From Leuctra nigra (taxonomy: Eukaryota > Arthropoda > Insecta > Plecoptera > Leuctridae): a DNA stretch of 64,000 nucleotides. This document shows positions 50,926 to 63,564 of this stretch, piece after piece. Each line of letters opens with the position of its first letter. Within the stretch, counting starts at the first letter, position 1. A program made the translations under genes and the position numbers. The stretch spans positions 22,886,069 through 22,950,068 of the forward strand of contig OW203771.1 of assembly GCA_934045905.1 (NCBI GenBank), in the 5' to 3' direction. The notes under the pieces were generated by a model, which had not been told where the DNA came from, did not search any database, and was given only the letters and a program-made list of their open reading frames with translations.

Positions 50926-51613
50926 TTTTTTTCATATTTTTTTTCCAGATATTCTTTGAAACCAAAGTGTTAAAACAACGCGACTTAATTTATTTTTCTA
51001 GTAATATCAGGACTATTTCTGCCTTATTTTTAGGACGATTCGTCTATTTGGTTTCACCAGAAACTTTACTTGACTCCGCTTTATCGACGCACAATCATAA
51101 TTGCAATGAAACGACAGAAACAAAAGTGTCCAAAACGTGACAGTTTTGATTTTGAATCTACGGCAGTTGTCACGTCTACGATGGTCGATAGCGTTCGTCG
51201 CGGGAATCATGCGAACTTCCCGACGAAAGTGGCGGCGACTTCGCAAATGAAATATTGACTCTGTCCAACTTCCGCGCGAACGAGGATGAAGTTGGACGCA
51301 AGAGGCGACCTCTCGGTTTGTTCTCTCAGCGACCAACTTGATAGTTGCAATCGAGTTAAATGGGAACGAGGTGATTGGCTGATTGCGAAGTGAGTTGCGG
51401 AAAGTTCGCTGGACACTTGGAAGGCAGTTGGGGGAGGATTTGTGAACTCGGATTGTAATATTTGCACTCGAAGGTCAACATTGGAGAACATATTTCCTAA
51501 ATACCGCTATAACTTTTGAGCCGTTCAAGTTATGAAACATGTGAAAAATAATTGACCAAGTTAATTTTTTAGTCATAGTATTTTTTTTTAGTTTTTAAGA
51601 CACCCAAACTGTT

Positions 51614-51675
51614 TGCCCAAACTCGTGAAAAATCTAAAAAACACTAAAATTTTAGATTAACCATGAGTTTGGGCC
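51614..51675. repeat. Small hairpin
   Basis: GCCCAAACTCGTG and AAAATCTAAA pair with TTTAGATT and CATGAGTTTGGGC across a short AT loop. Confidence 0.5.
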
Positions 51676-51849
51676 CAAATATTGTATTTATAAAATGGTG
51701 AGAGAGAACTTTATTTAAAACACTGCCATTATAAAATGGATGCCTCAATGACACAGTATAACATTATTGTAAATTATAAATATAAGAAATATGATGAATG
51801 CTAGAATAATTATAAATTATAGAAAATGCTATGAATTAGAATGAAAGCA

Positions 51850-51906
51850 GTAAAAGTACAAATGATGATGATAATGATGATGAAGATGAGGATGATGATG
51901 ATGATT
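51850..51906. repeat. ATG/GAT microsatellite
   Basis: A run of imperfect GATGAT triplets, with no other feature. Confidence 0.8.
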
Positions 51907-52658
51907 AATATGAATTATAAAGGTGATTGCGCAAGATTGCAATCGATCCCTTAGTGGCTAAAATACTAATATGATTTATAAACTTTTTCTTTATCTTAAA
52001 TCTAGTACAAAATGATTCGAAAAATTTGGGTAAGGTCCCTCTTGCGCCGATGAAGAGTCCAAGTACCTCTTGGACCTCTACTCGACTAAGGCCGAATAAA
52101 AAATAAGCTACGTAAAATATTTGTATATTTTTTCGTTAAATGAATGGTACAAAAGATACGACGATATTTAGGAAATATCATCTCCAATGTTTACCTTCGA
52201 GTAGCAACATTTATTCGCGAATATTTGCGAAATCTATTTAGTGTTTTCTGCATGGATGATGATTGGACTCGGCTCGCAACTTCAACGTGTCTTCAGAACT
52301 CGAAGACGTGGCAAATGTCTCCTAACAGTTAGTCTATATGCGTGTAGATCAGCGAAAATAAAAAGTTGCCCAAGTTCACGTCGCCAGCCGTGCGAGTGCA
52401 TATCCACGAGGGACGCCCCCGCGGATCACGAGGTGGCCCGCCGGGATATTTACGTCTGGCCGGCGGTATTGTTGGGCAACAATACCGCAGCTCGCGGCCA
52501 GATGAATCATTGGATCGCGATGCCAGAGCGCTCTTGGCCAGAACCACAGAACCAACCGCTCCCCGGCGCTGGTGTAAACAAAACGCCGCATGCTCCGGGC
52601 GAAGCAGCAGTGTGTTGGTGCAATTGTTTTTGTAGAGTGACAGAATATGTCTCTGGTT

Positions 52659-53044
52659 CAGGGTTGGCATGATTTTTGATTTTCGTGGGTAAACCCCACG
52701 TGAAAAAAGTAGAGTTTTTTTTAAACCAAAAGTGGGTTTTTTCAAAAAAATCATGAAAATTAGTCTTAAAATTTAAGATATTTATTTCAATATCAAACAC
52801 TTCTCAAATTATAAAGAAAAGTGAATTACATAGATATTATGTAAATATTCATATCCAATGTACCAAGGAATCCCACTCCGTCAGAACTCTTTCCATTCAA
52901 AATCACTTAAAATGTTAATAATTCCAAAAATTAAATACAAAATAAACATAATCTGAAAAAATCCGAAAAACCCCGAAAACCCCAATAAAAAAAAACCCAC
53001 TGGGCAAATTGATTTTGAAAAAACCCGTTTTTTTTCCAACCCTG
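52659..53044. mobile_element. hAT-like non-autonomous element, 386 bp
   Basis: Ends CAGGGTTGG and CCAACCCTG, with a perfect 8-bp target duplication CTCTGGTT at 52651-52658 and 53045-53052. An internal GGGTTTTTTC / GAAAAAACCC theme is repeated. No transposase frame. Confidence 0.92.
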
Positions 53045-53858
53045 CTCTGGTTTATGAAGTGTTATGATGTTTTACTTACTGGTGTCGTGTGCGGTTCATA
53101 TAGTTACTGTGAAGCATTGATTTTCAGGACGATTGGGAGAATAATCGCATTGAAAAGGTCCCTTCGATAAGAAATAAGCGTTGGGGCGAAGCCACACAGT
53201 TTGCAATGTTAGGTTTCCCGAATGCGTAGTCTAGCTAAATATTCAAATATATTCTCATCGGCCAGATGAATGTTGAACAAATGTTCGAAATAATTAGTAT
53301 TCAAAATAATCGCGTGGACATTTCATTATTAATACAAGTTCTGCATTTCAAAATGTGAAAACGTTTCAATATTTTGCTTCGCATTTTCCCTGGCATGTTA
53401 ATTAAATGGAAATCCGCATCCCTTAACTAATTATTGTTTCCAGAGTCGAAATACCGTAGCTAAATTATCACTACATTCGTCAACCACCAGTATTCCCGCG
53501 GGGCTATAGACCTATTATTACAGTTAATTGGTGGAGCCGATAAGATAAAACTCTGTGTGACCATCACTTCAAACTGTCAGCTGGTATCTCCCCAGCGCGA
53601 TATTAACATGTGTGCCAGGTTTCTCCTCGCCAAGCAATGCTCTGATAATGCGCGGGTATGTCTACCACTGATTACTCTGCAATGGGCGAATTTCATTCAA
53701 AAGTAGTTTTAAATCACAATCTTATTGTTCAAGTTTGCGTACCTACAGTTTGCTTATAGGTAATCGTTCGCTTCTGAGTGAAAATAGCCGGAAATTATTT
53801 TTTGAAAGCAACACGGAAATATTAATATTTTGGTAGCGTAGTTCCAAAACTCTGCCAC

Positions 53859-53913
<55 letters not shown>
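53859..53913. repeat. (AGT)n microsatellite, about 18 units
   Basis: Uninterrupted AGT/TAG triplets of about 55 bp. Confidence 0.97.
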
Positions 53914-54042
53914 AAATAATGTTCGACAGCAAGGTCATTTTGAGCACATTACGATTCTGTTAACTTTGAGAATGTAGGTTTCTGTGGAAAACTTCCATGG
54001 AGTCAGGATGATATGAAGGGATGTGTGTTGTAAAAAATATCC

Positions 54043-54114
54043 GACCGAACCGGGGCTCGAACCCGGGACCTCTCACTTGCCGGGCGAGAGCTCTACCAAC
54101 TGAGCTACACGATC
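54043..54114 (-). tRNA. tRNA-like (Ala GGC-like), repeat-associated
   Basis: It folds with D arm GCTCAGTTGGTAGAGC, anticodon stem CTCGC/GTGAG around loop CCGGCAA, and T arm CCGGG-TTCGAGC-CCCGG; boxes A and B are intact. The acceptor stem has one mismatch. Position 33 is C instead of the near-universal U, and it is one of three copies inside a repeat, so it is probably a SINE-type head and not a working tRNA gene. Confidence 0.45.
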
Positions 54115-54416
54115 AAACGGACGGACATTAGACACAACGCCCAGATGAGGGTTAGAGATCTCCGAGGAGAATGGAATGAAGGTAGAGAGTGCTTCTACGA
54201 ACTGTCATACCACCGGTGACGATGCTGTCACCATGTCTCTTTGCACTTGGGTGCGCAACCCTCTTTTACTCGACTGAACGAGTTGCTTTTCAGCTCGAAT
54301 TATGAGAATCGTCACCGGTGGTATGACAGTTCGTAGAAGCATTCTCTACCTTCATTCCATTCTCCTCGAAGATCTCTAACCCTCAACAGTGTGTTGTGTC
54401 TAATGTCCGTCCGTCC

Positions 54417-54488
54417 GATCGGGTAGCTCAGTTAGTAGAGCTCTCGCCCGGCAAGTGAGAGGTCCCGGGTTCGAGCCCCGGTTCGGTC
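54417..54488 (+). tRNA. tRNA-like (Ala GGC-like), repeat-associated
   Basis: Mirror copy of 54043-54114. The acceptor GATCGGG pairs over seven positions with TTCGGTC, allowing G-T pairs. Same CCGGCAA loop with C33. The D loop reads GTTAGTAG. Confidence 0.45.
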
Positions 54489-55209
54489 GGATATTTTTCA
54501 CAACACACATCCCCTCTGTTAACTTGAATAATATGGAGGACTTGGGGAGGGGTCGACCAAAGGGGACCCGACCCGGAGGAGTCCAGCACTGGTGAGGTCA
54601 GGTCGGAGATCTGTCGGCCAGTCAGGCCGGTCACGGACGGACCGGGGGGAGGGAGGCTTCGGGCCAGTGGGACCTGATTTCAGGGGATCACCATCTCGAG
54701 AGGAGAGGCCGGCCCGAGGGGCCCGCGAATTTGGGGAGGGCATGAGACCAGGTCGACCCTGAACTGCTCTTAGTTAGGACCAGCCCGTAATGTGGGTTGG
54801 CCCCTTAGCCCCACCAGCGCGTCAAGGTAGCAGTCCATCGGGGCGCCACAGCTCTGAAATTACAATTTGTACCTTTCATTTGGAAGTAATTATTTTAAAA
54901 GCTTGAACACCCATTTCGCAATGTCCCGCTGAAAACTGAGGCAATCCGAACTGTGACACAATGATAACTCGCGATGATTTGGAAAGCAGTATCGCGTTAC
55001 TGATTGACGACAACGACGTCTCCTATTTGACTGTAGCGTGAATGGAAGGGAAGCGGCTGCCAAGACGTGCAGCTTGGCTAAGAAAACACCAACAAATTGT
55101 CAACTTGTCAGACGCGGGCCGAGTCGCAAGACAAATACTCGCGCCATTTGACTGAAACGGATGACTGATGGTCGCCGATGAGCGAGGGGGGGGGGGGGGG
55201 GGGGCTTCG

Positions 55210-56150
55210 AGCTCGGACAGAGCGGAGACTCGGCTAAAAAAGAATCAATAACATAACAAATACATACAAATACAGAAAAATAACATACATTATAAAAATT
55301 AAAAGGGATCACGTAGATTTACACAAAAATAGATGAAAAATAAATTGAAATAAATCATCAAAACTAATAACATGAAGAAATTAAAATTTATACTGAAAAG
55401 AATAAAATTATAAAAAGAAAACGAAACCGATGAAATGGGTAGGTATAAAATAATCGACAAAATGATACGTACTTTAAAATTTAAATATTATACTGAAATC
55501 GCACAAAATTCAAAATATTACATCATGTAAGTGAAAGGGAACGACGAGATGACTGAAGAAACAAACTGAAGGACATTGCTTGTGCATAGTGATGGCCCAT
55601 GGAAAATTGTTAATGACCATTTAAAAAATTGAGATTTTTTGTAAAAGCTAAAATCAATTATATTTGATTTAATAAATGTATGGGCATACTTGGGATGCAT
55701 ACTGAACTGCGTGTTGTTGGCTGAGTGGTAAATGTGCAAAATGATCATTAGGGCCGGTATAACCAAAGTTAATCTGAGCCGGATTAACTAAATATTGGAC
55801 TAAATTGGCGGCACAGCCAATCAGATACCTCAAAATGAGTGAAACAATTGAATTTAATCCAAAAGTTAGTTAGGGCCTCAATACAGCATTAAAATTTCCT
55901 TCCTATGTATGTAGAAATTACTGTGTGGCCAAAATTATAATGAAGAAAAACTGAGATTTGGGTTTATATTTGGCATTTATTTTGATTTTGATTTTTCGCT
56001 TTTTTCAGAATTATTATTAACAATTGTGTAAAATAAAGCAATAAAAAAAGTAATTTAAAATTTTTTCAACGCATTGAAAATTAAAAAAAAAAAAAATCAG
56101 AAAATTGCCATCACTACTTGTGCATCTTGGCTAGGTCATCAAGGATCCCA
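55210..56150. other. AT-rich intronic sequence
   Basis: It follows a poly(G) run at 55186-55204. No recognisable genes or clear repeats. Confidence 0.6.
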
Positions 56151-56211
56151 GTAATAATCATTCTATAATGTTATCTACCGTCCAAGTGAGACTTGATCGC
56201 CAGCGACTCAC

Positions 56212-56336
56212 CTCTATACTGAAGTACCCCCGGTCGACGTAGTCGCCGAGGAAGAGATATTTGGTGGTCGACGGCGGGCCGCCGACTTCGAACAGTTTCA
56301 TCAGGTCATAGAACTGTCCGTGGATGTCTCCGCATA
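56212..56336 (-). CDS. CanA: Calcineurin A exon: first metal-binding motifs
   Basis: This exon encodes residues 88-128 (human numbering): CGDIHGQF, then a KLFEVGG stretch, then [17 protein letters not shown] supplies metal ligands D90 and H92, and GDYVDRG supplies D118 and the catalytic D121/R122 region of the PPP-family phosphatases. The acceptor is a pyrimidine-rich run ending GCAG, and the exon opens with two bases (TA) that finish the Val codon of an upstream exon not in this window. It ends on a complete Glu codon before GTGAGT. Length is 125 nt (2 + 41 codons). It is the most 5' exon visible; the upstream exon with the N-terminal helix was looked for up to base 64000 and not found. Confidence 0.96.
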
Positions 56337-57095
56337 CTGCAACCAACAACACATCGTCACGACATGATCTCTACAATATGGCATCACTGTAGAGACACAT
56401 GAAAATGGTGTTTTGAAAATCAGAATGTCGGTGTTTACGGGTGCTAATATTGGGTTTAAAAGCGGTGCAAAAAGTGAAATTTCGGTGTTGATTTCGTTTT
56501 TTTTCTTCATTTTACACAACAATGGAGCGTGAATTTCGACATGAAAATCAGCATATTTTCTGCATATGAATGCCCCTTACATGTTTATGGTTTACATGTA
56601 TTATGTTTAATTTCTTACTGTTTACAGCATTCCAAGCGCCTCTATAACCTAACTTACAGATAGACTTGCTGAATTTGGCTTCTAACATGGAGGAGCCAAT
56701 ACTACAATTCTCACAGGTCCACGACACCACTTAATGACTGTTGATCAAGCAGTGTTCTACTTTTCAAATTATGTTAAAATATTAATTTTTCTTCAAAAAA
56801 AAACATTAAAAAAAATCACTGGATTTCGGTGCCAATTTTGCGTTTTTAACCAATTTCTTCAAATAGTGGTGAATTGAAAAAAAAATCGCGTTATTTCGTG
56901 ATTTAATTTTTGCATATTTGTTATCAGCATGCAAAATATTGTCAAGAAAAAAAAATCACTTTTAAAATTTTCGCGCTTTCAGCATCAGTAGAGTACAGGT
57001 CACACTCTCATACGTTTCGCATGACGACAGAGAGCGAGCGAATCGCTCTGCGTCAATTCTAGACCACTTTATGAACAAATGTGATTCACCTAGAA

Positions 57096-57567
57096 CAGGG
57101 GTCGGCAACCTGCGGCTCCTTTTGGTTCTTGGATGGCTCTTTATAATTTAAATAATGATCTGGAATCGAAAAAATTGAAAATTCTAAAAGATAAACGCCC
57201 TGCGGGGCAACATTTGGAAGGTTATTTGATTAAGTTTGTTCATTTTAGAGTCCCAGAATCACTTTTAAATTGTTGAAATTAAAAGAACGCCCTGCGGGGC
57301 AACAATTCGAATGTTATTTGTTTTGAATTGTTCATTTTAGAGTCCCATAATCACTTTAAATTTTTCATATTCTTGAAAAAACCGCCCTGCGGGGCAACAA
57401 CTGGGGTGCTTCGTCAAAATATCTCAATAAACTCGATATAGTAAGTCAATTTAAAAATGTGGGTGTATTATAATATTTGATTGCCTCTACTGCGGCTCCC
57501 AATATTATATAATTTATAAATTTTTCGGAAATTGGGACTTTCACCAAAAAAAGGTTGCCGACCACTG
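57096..57567. mobile_element. hAT-like element, copy 2 (uninterrupted)
   Basis: Ends CAGGGGTCGGCAACC and GGTTGCCGACCACTG, with target duplication ACCTAGAA / TCCTAGAA (7 of 8). It is in opposite orientation to 20182-21116 and has three CGCCCTGCGGGGCAACA motifs. It carries the empty TTAA site (about 57265) corresponding to the nested insertion in copy 1. Confidence 0.9.
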
Positions 57568-57623
57568 TCCTAGAAGTTAAGACAATATCTCGAATGTTGA
57601 CATTGAATATTAGTAAACAAATG

Positions 57624-57830
57624 AGAATGTATAGGTTTCTGTGGAAAACTTTCATGGAGTCAGGATGATATGAAGGGATGTGCGTTGTGAAAAATATCCG
57701 ACCGAACCGGGGCTCGAACCCGGGATCTCTCACTTGCCGGGCGAGAGCTCTACCAACTGAGCTACCCGGTCGGACGGACGGACATTAGACACAACACACT
57801 GATGAGGGTTAGAGATCTCCGTGGAGAATG
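57624..57830 (-). repeat. Single-armed copy of the tRNA-capped element
   Basis: It shares flank, tRNA-like cap and GACATTAGACACAAC..GAGGGTTAGAGATCTCC with the left arm of 53970-54515 and then diverges after GGAGAATGG. Confidence 0.8.
57700..57771 (-). tRNA. tRNA-like (Ala GGC-like), best acceptor stem
   Basis: Third copy. The acceptor GACCGGG pairs with TTCGGTC at all seven positions (two G-T), with the same D, anticodon and T arms as the other two. Of the three it is the most tRNA-like, yet it keeps C33 and lies in the single-armed repeat 57624-57830. Confidence 0.45.
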
Positions 57831-57839
57831 GGTCAATGC

Positions 57840-59195
57840 AATCAATGCGAGGAGAATGCATCAAAACTTTGTTTATATATTACTTATCGTGATTTACGAT
57901 TTTTTGTTGTAAATGCGAGAAAGTAATTCTCCAGAACTACAGAAGGGTCGTTAACCCTAAAATGGCAGAGGACAAGGTGGTGCCCATGATAACATGTCTA
58001 TGAGGGACCCCCAATTGAGGGGCCCCCCACTGCTTCTCGGCGACGCCGATAGCTACATTAGGGTATTACAAGTGGTTGGAATAAAATTGTAAATGGTCGT
58101 CCGGCGAAAAGGTGAACAATTCACGGTTGACATGCTAATATTATTGTTGGAAAGTTTCATGCAACGTAATATTTTGAAACTTTCATTGAGACTTTCACGC
58201 ACACCCTTGAAAGTTTCATATCAGTTGAAACTTTCAATCTTCACATAACTACCACGTCAATATAGTACTCACTCAGTTTGTAGTACAATGGAATGTTTTA
58301 AGAAAATGTAATAAACACGCTTCATTGGGGTGAGAGCCCCCCCCCCCCCCCCCCCCCAGTTAACACACGACTGATATCTCATCATACTCGACTCTCAAAT
58401 CGAGGAAGAACGACAAACGGAAGAATCGCCATTAGAAAAAGAAACAAGGAAATCGACTAATTTTCCTATGTTTTAAAAGTGACAGCTTCTGTCTCTAAAG
58501 AAAAAACCAGAAATAACGAATCGCGAAGGTAAATAAACTGAACCAATGAGATGACAGACTCAAAACGTTCCATATTTTCTACAAGACGGTGATCGGATCT
58601 CGACTTTTAAATTCCATAAACGTTCCATATTCAACAGATGCAAAGCCATGGCTCTCTGAAATGCCACCGTTTCCATCCAAAGCTCCTGGATTATCTGCAG
58701 AACTGCATAATTTACATCTTTCAACAATCATGCCGTGACATTATTTCGACTCAATCGTTCGCTAATTCGCAGCCGACTTTGCACCAGTCGTATGGATTTG
58801 AATTGAAGACATTCCACACAGGACGCGTAGCAAATAACATAGGTGGAATGTTTGGAGTTGAAATCTAGGGGTTGGTACAAACTCGGGGACTGAAATTCTG
58901 AGATAAACACACACAGTTCAAGTTGTATTATTAATTTTTTCTAAAAAAAAACTCAAGATAATCCAACGGTGCGAATTTAAATAAAACATAATATGGAAAG
59001 AAAATGTAATAAAGCGAAAATTACTAAAGAAAAAAAATATATCAGCATTTGAAATTCGAAACCAAGTAAAAACATCTGTAGGCTGGCTGCTATTCTTATT
59101 ATATTTTGAACTCACATTCCAATTAAAAGTGCTTGAATAATTGAAGAACTAATAACGTTCCGTCTTTCCAAAACAGTAATATATTTTATTTCGAT
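57840..59195. other. Upstream intron, no recognised gene
   Basis: It has a poly(C) run at 58337-58357 and several GAAAGTTTCAT-type repeats at 58147-58235. Otherwise unremarkable. Confidence 0.55.
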
Positions 59196-59431
59196 ACTTT
59201 TTTAAATGAACGATTCCTCTGACCTGATGGTAATAACAAAGCTCTCGCTACACCAATTATTAACTCGCTTAAAAAAAACGTACGAAGTAAAAACACTCCA
59301 CTTCACAAGTCCATCAGGTGGATCGATCCGTTTTAACCACGACAAACAACATTGCCTCTTAACAGGCGTTCCTATAGGTACACTGGCGGTCGCGGGACGG
59401 TCGTGGGGCACGCACGATCGTCCGTCCCGCG

Positions 59432-60125
59432 GCGTGAACCTAGGTCGTCGCGTGCGAGCGCGCTAGGCTCGCGACGGCGGACACCCGGTCGCCCAGCCTG
59501 CCGGACGTCCCGGCGGGGGTGAGCCTAGGTCGTCGCGTGTGAGAGCGCTAGGCTCGCGACGGCGGACACCCGGTCGGCCAGCCTGCCGTCCGTCCCGGCG
59601 GGGGTGAACCTAGGTCGTCGCGTGCGAGCGCGCTAGGCTCGCGACGGCGGACACCCGGTCGGCCAGCCTGCCGGACGTCCCGGCGGGGGTGAGCCTAGGT
59701 CGTCGCGTGCGAGAGCGCTAGGCTCGCGACGGCGGACACCCGGTCGGCCAGCCTGCCGTCCGTCCCGGCGGGGGTGAACCTAGGTCGTCGCGTGCGAGCG
59801 CGCTAGGCTCGCGACGGCGGACACCCGGTCGGCCAGCCTGCCGGACGTCCCGGCGGGGGTGAGCCTAGGTCGTCGCGTGCGAGTGCGCTAGGCTCGCGAC
59901 GGCGGACACCCGGTCGGCCAGCCTGCCGGACGTCCCGGCGAGGGTGAGCCTAGGTCGTCGCGTGCGAGTGCGCTAGGCTCGCGACGGCGGACACCCGGTC
60001 GGCCAGCCTGCCGGACGTCCCGGCGGGGGTGAGCCTAGGTCGTCGCGTGTGAGCGCGCTAGGCTCGCGACGGCGGACACCCGGTCGCCCAGCCTGCCGGA
60101 CGTCCCGACGGGGGTGAGCCTAGCG
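59432..60125. repeat. 85-bp GC-rich tandem array, eight copies, 170-bp higher order
   Basis: CCTAGGTCGTCGCGTG starts units at 59439, 59524, 59609, 59694, 59779, 59864, 59949 and 60034 (period 85). Units alternate between GTGAAC..GCCGGACG and GTGAGC..GCCGTCCG types for the first five units, giving a 170-bp dimer, and then become homogeneous. Confidence 0.95.
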
Positions 60126-60129
60126 CGCA

Positions 60130-61100
60130 TCGCGTGTGCGAATACCGGGATTATTCGCACGAAAACATAGCTTCTGACACCAGTGGTGTTTGTGCACATA
60201 ACTAAGTCAGAATAATCTTGTATAACGAACAATGAAATAAACATTATTATTTTGAGAGTGAAAGGAAAATTCATCATAATATTATAATATTTTGCCCCTC
60301 TTGACTTTTTCAATTGATGGCAAATGTCCGGACAAATTTAACTTAATTGTTGTACATTAATTATGTTGTGTCCATCCAAAGAGTTTAGTAGGAATAAGGT
60401 CGAGACATGGCCCCCATGAATTTCCTGAAGAAAGTCGTGACTTTTGCATATTAAATAACATTGGCAACCAGAAGTAATTTAGTTGAAAGTGACGATTCCA
60501 TGTTGTCCGTGCTCGCTCGTAAACGCTCTAGTTGTGAAGCGTAATGAAGAGCGAAGACACCCGAGGCGACGTGCTGATTGCGGAAGGAAGTGGATGGATG
60601 TGCAAGTTCAGCCTTGAACTAGATCCAACATTCAGACGACCTCCACCCACCCACACCCATCACTCGACATTCGCAGCACGGAGCTGGAGGGACAATACAT
60701 GATACGAGCACGGGTAATGCCCGACCTTCAATGCATCGCTTACGAACAAGTCGGAAGATCATTTGCTCATTTGGTGTGCGCACCTAATATTTCGTTTCCG
60801 AATTTGATTTTCTTGTATATCTAACATTTATTTTTCTTGGTTTTTAAATCAGCGTACGATCATTGCGATATATATATATATATTTTTTTTTTTGCTAAAT
60901 TCTAAATTTCGACCAGCTAATTCTAATTTGACCAGCTTGAAATTGTCCAGCCAAATGTGTCAGCGTACGAGATCGCTGGAAAACGCGTAACTGCGAGCCA
61001 AAGAAGACACGTGAATGTTTAACCACGGCCGTTACGAGGCGCTACAGGCCGGCGCCACTAACGTGCCTGGCGAGCGACCCTGGCACTGACCCAGGGGTAT
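60130..61100. other. Upstream intron, no recognised gene
   Basis: Unremarkable sequence with a TATATATATA tract near 60870 and a CpG-containing stretch near 61020-61080. Confidence 0.55.
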
Positions 61101-61396
61101 CTCCCCCCCCCCCCCAACCCCCCGGACATGCTGATCATGCGAGCACACCTGCTCAATTACACCACGAATATTGAGAAATACTTCCTAGCAAAACAACGGA
61201 GGTGCTCAACGATGTTTGCAGACATTTTCATGGCAGGGGGTGAGGGGGGTGGGGTCAATTTAAGGGTGGACACAACAATTACAAAAAACAGTAAATACAA
61301 GCATGACACACAATCAGATGTAAAACGGGACAAACTTTCCACCTGCACATACGTATTCCGACAGCTATTACATCAGTAAAATGAAAGATATATTTT

Positions 61397-61673
61397 ATTT
61401 TGTCTGGGGCTTAACGTCGCACTGTTCTGCAGCGAGGCTAATGGCGACGGATGAATGATTATGAGGATGATTGAGAGATGATGGTGAAGAGTAGGTAAGG
61501 ATGGAAGGTGGGAAGGAGGCGGTCGTGGCCTATTGGCTATTAGTAGGGTACCTTCCCAGCATTTGCCTGTCAACTGAGGGAATACCACGAAAAAAACCCA
61601 GTCAGGAAGGACGGCCGCGGGAATCGAACCCGGGCCTCCGGAATACAAGTTCAGATCGTTACCTCTCACCCAA
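61397..61673 (-). repeat. tRNA-derived SINE, second copy
   Basis: The minus-strand head is TTGGGTGAGAGGTAACG, then CCCGGGTTCGATTCCCGC (box B). The body is collinear with 50622-50925, including TACTAATAGCCAATAGGCC and GTGCGACGTTAAGCCCC. Confidence 0.8.
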
Positions 61674-61879
61674 CCTGTTCCGTATGAAGGATATATTAAC
61701 AGTACCTAAATAGGCTCCATTTCGAATAAAAAATCGATCATTTCTTACTCAAGAGGGTTTTCACGAACATAAATTCATCCCAGAACTATATTGAATGACA
61801 TTTGAAAACAATCTAGTTGGATCAACCATTTATTTCACTTCAAAAATTTTAAAACTGGAATGTTATACAAATTAATAGC

Positions 61880-62375
61880 TGTCCTGCCCGGCGTTGCTCG
61901 TGCCGGAGGGAGGAGGGGGTGGGGGCGGAGTACTTGAGAGTAGAAAATTCGAAAAATTGTTTCGTAAGTTAAATGACACCTGATAATGTCAAAAAGTGAA
62001 ATTACTTCTGGTACATTCTGCCCTTAAGCTGAATTTCTTCAATTAGGGGTGGTTTGGGGGTGGGGGGTGAGTAGCCTGAAATGTAGACAGGTTAACGAAT
62101 TACATGTGTGCAAAATTTTATTGAGATCGGTCAATGGTGTAGGAGTATATGGCCGAAAGTGTCAAGGTATTTTTTTTTCAATTGGGGTGGTTTTTTAAAT
62201 TAGGGGTGGTTTGCGATGGGGGTAAGTACCCTACGATGTGCGCAGGACCCCATAGAAACTCCGTGCCAAGTTTGGTAGAAATGTAAAATTGTCAAGGGTG
62301 TAGAAATGTATGAAGAACATACATACATACATACATACATACAGACAGACATTCTACTAGATTATTTCTTCCATT
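61880..62375 (+). mobile_element. Retroelement-like 3' region ending in (ACAT)n
   Basis: GTCCTGCCCGGCGTTGCTCG opens a block with two AATTAGGGGTGGTTTG repeats, an AAATTTTATTGAGATCGGTC phrase, and a terminal (ACAT)n-(AGAC)n run at 62318-62350. This style of ending is common for insect non-LTR 3' regions; the assignment is by resemblance only. Confidence 0.4.
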
Positions 62376-62886
62376 TACGAAGTATTTGCCAGAAAAATAT
62401 TCGCGTCCGGTACGCATAGCCCAGGGGAAATTTTGATATTGGACTTCAAGGGTTTTGTAAGTACTTTTGACATGAAATTGAACAGAAATATTCGAATTCC
62501 TCAGTGGGGAAAGCTTCGAACAAGAAGTCGTTAAACCCCCCTTCCCCCCCCCCCCCCCCCCGTCGATCTGCCGGAACAGTCACTTGTAGTGTTGTTCTTA
62601 TCCCGTAATACGCGACTAAATCTTTTATAAGCTAACTATTCAGTCAATAGCCGTAACTTAATAATGCCCTCCAGTTGTTCGATACACTGGCACCTTTGTT
62701 TTCGACCCCAAATGTCGTGCCGCAGATCCTGGCAAGTTGGCACCGCGCACGTTCACACAATCAGAAGACGGGAATTCCAAAGAGGCTCCATAATTCCCGT
62801 GGCGTGTTCGCTTAATCAATAGCCGAGTGCGTCGTTAACATGCAAAGTCGTTAAAAAGAGGAAGTGGAAATGAAACGGATTCGCGT

Positions 62887-63482
62887 GAGGGTAGTAGATG
62901 GGGAGTTATGTCGCCCCGCCACACCCGAGGCACGAACCCGGGCGCCGAGGGCGATCATGCGGACAGAGGGAAATGATGTGGCGTAGACTCAAGGCCTAGG
63001 CAGTACAGTGAGGGTGGTAGATGGGGAGTTATGTCGCCCCGCCACACCCAAGGCACGAACCCGGGCGCCGAGGGCGATCATGCGGACAGAGGGAAATGAT
63101 GTGGCGTAGACTCAAGGCCTAGGCAGTACAGTGAGGGTGGTAGATGGGGAGTTATGTCGCCCCGCCACACCCAAGGAACGAACCCGGGCGCCGAGGGCGA
63201 TCATGCGGACAGAGGGAAATGATGTGGCGTAACTCAAGGCCTAGGCAGTACAGTGAGGGTGGTAGATGGGGAGTTGTGTCGCCCCGACACATCCAAGGCA
63301 CGAACCCGGGCGCCGAGGGCGATCATGCGGACAGAGGGAAATGATGTGGCGTAGACTCAAGGCCTAGGCAGTACAGTGAGGGTGGTAGATGGGGAGTTAT
63401 GTCGCCCCGACACACCCGAGGCACGAACCCGGGCGCCGAGGGCGATCATGCGGACAGAGGGAAATGATGTGGCGTAGACTCA
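62887..63482 (+). repeat. 123-bp tandem array, five copies
   Basis: GAGGGTGGTAGATGGGGAGT begins units at 62887, 63010, 63133, 63255 and 63378 (123, 123, 122, 123). Each contains GCACGAACCCGGGCGCC, a box-B-like sequence on the reverse strand, hinting at a SINE origin. Confidence 0.93.
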
Positions 63483-63564
63483 GAGTCATAGTTCATGAGC
63501 GAGCAGCCAGCAGTGCAGATGCTGAGGTACATTGGCAACCAACAATTAACTAGGTAGTGAGCGT

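Larger units (their letters stand above)
53970..54515. mobile_element. Palindromic element capped by tRNA-like sequences
   Basis: The left arm (about 54040-54220) and right arm (about 54300-54490) are reverse complements along about 180 bp, joined by an 80-bp spacer. Each tip is a tRNA-like cloverleaf pointing outward. The outer flank TGGAGTCAGGATGATATGAA recurs before the single-armed copy at 57624-57830, so the flank belongs to the element. Confidence 0.85.

Noticed and set aside
50522..50965. 147-codon minus-strand open frame
   Set aside because: It covers the tRNA-derived SINE; a similar frame appears over the second SINE copy at 61373-61669.
52241..52672. Overlapping open frames of 89-143 codons on both strands
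   Set aside because: They overlap each other in several frames, lack a family signature, and run into the hAT-like element at 52659.
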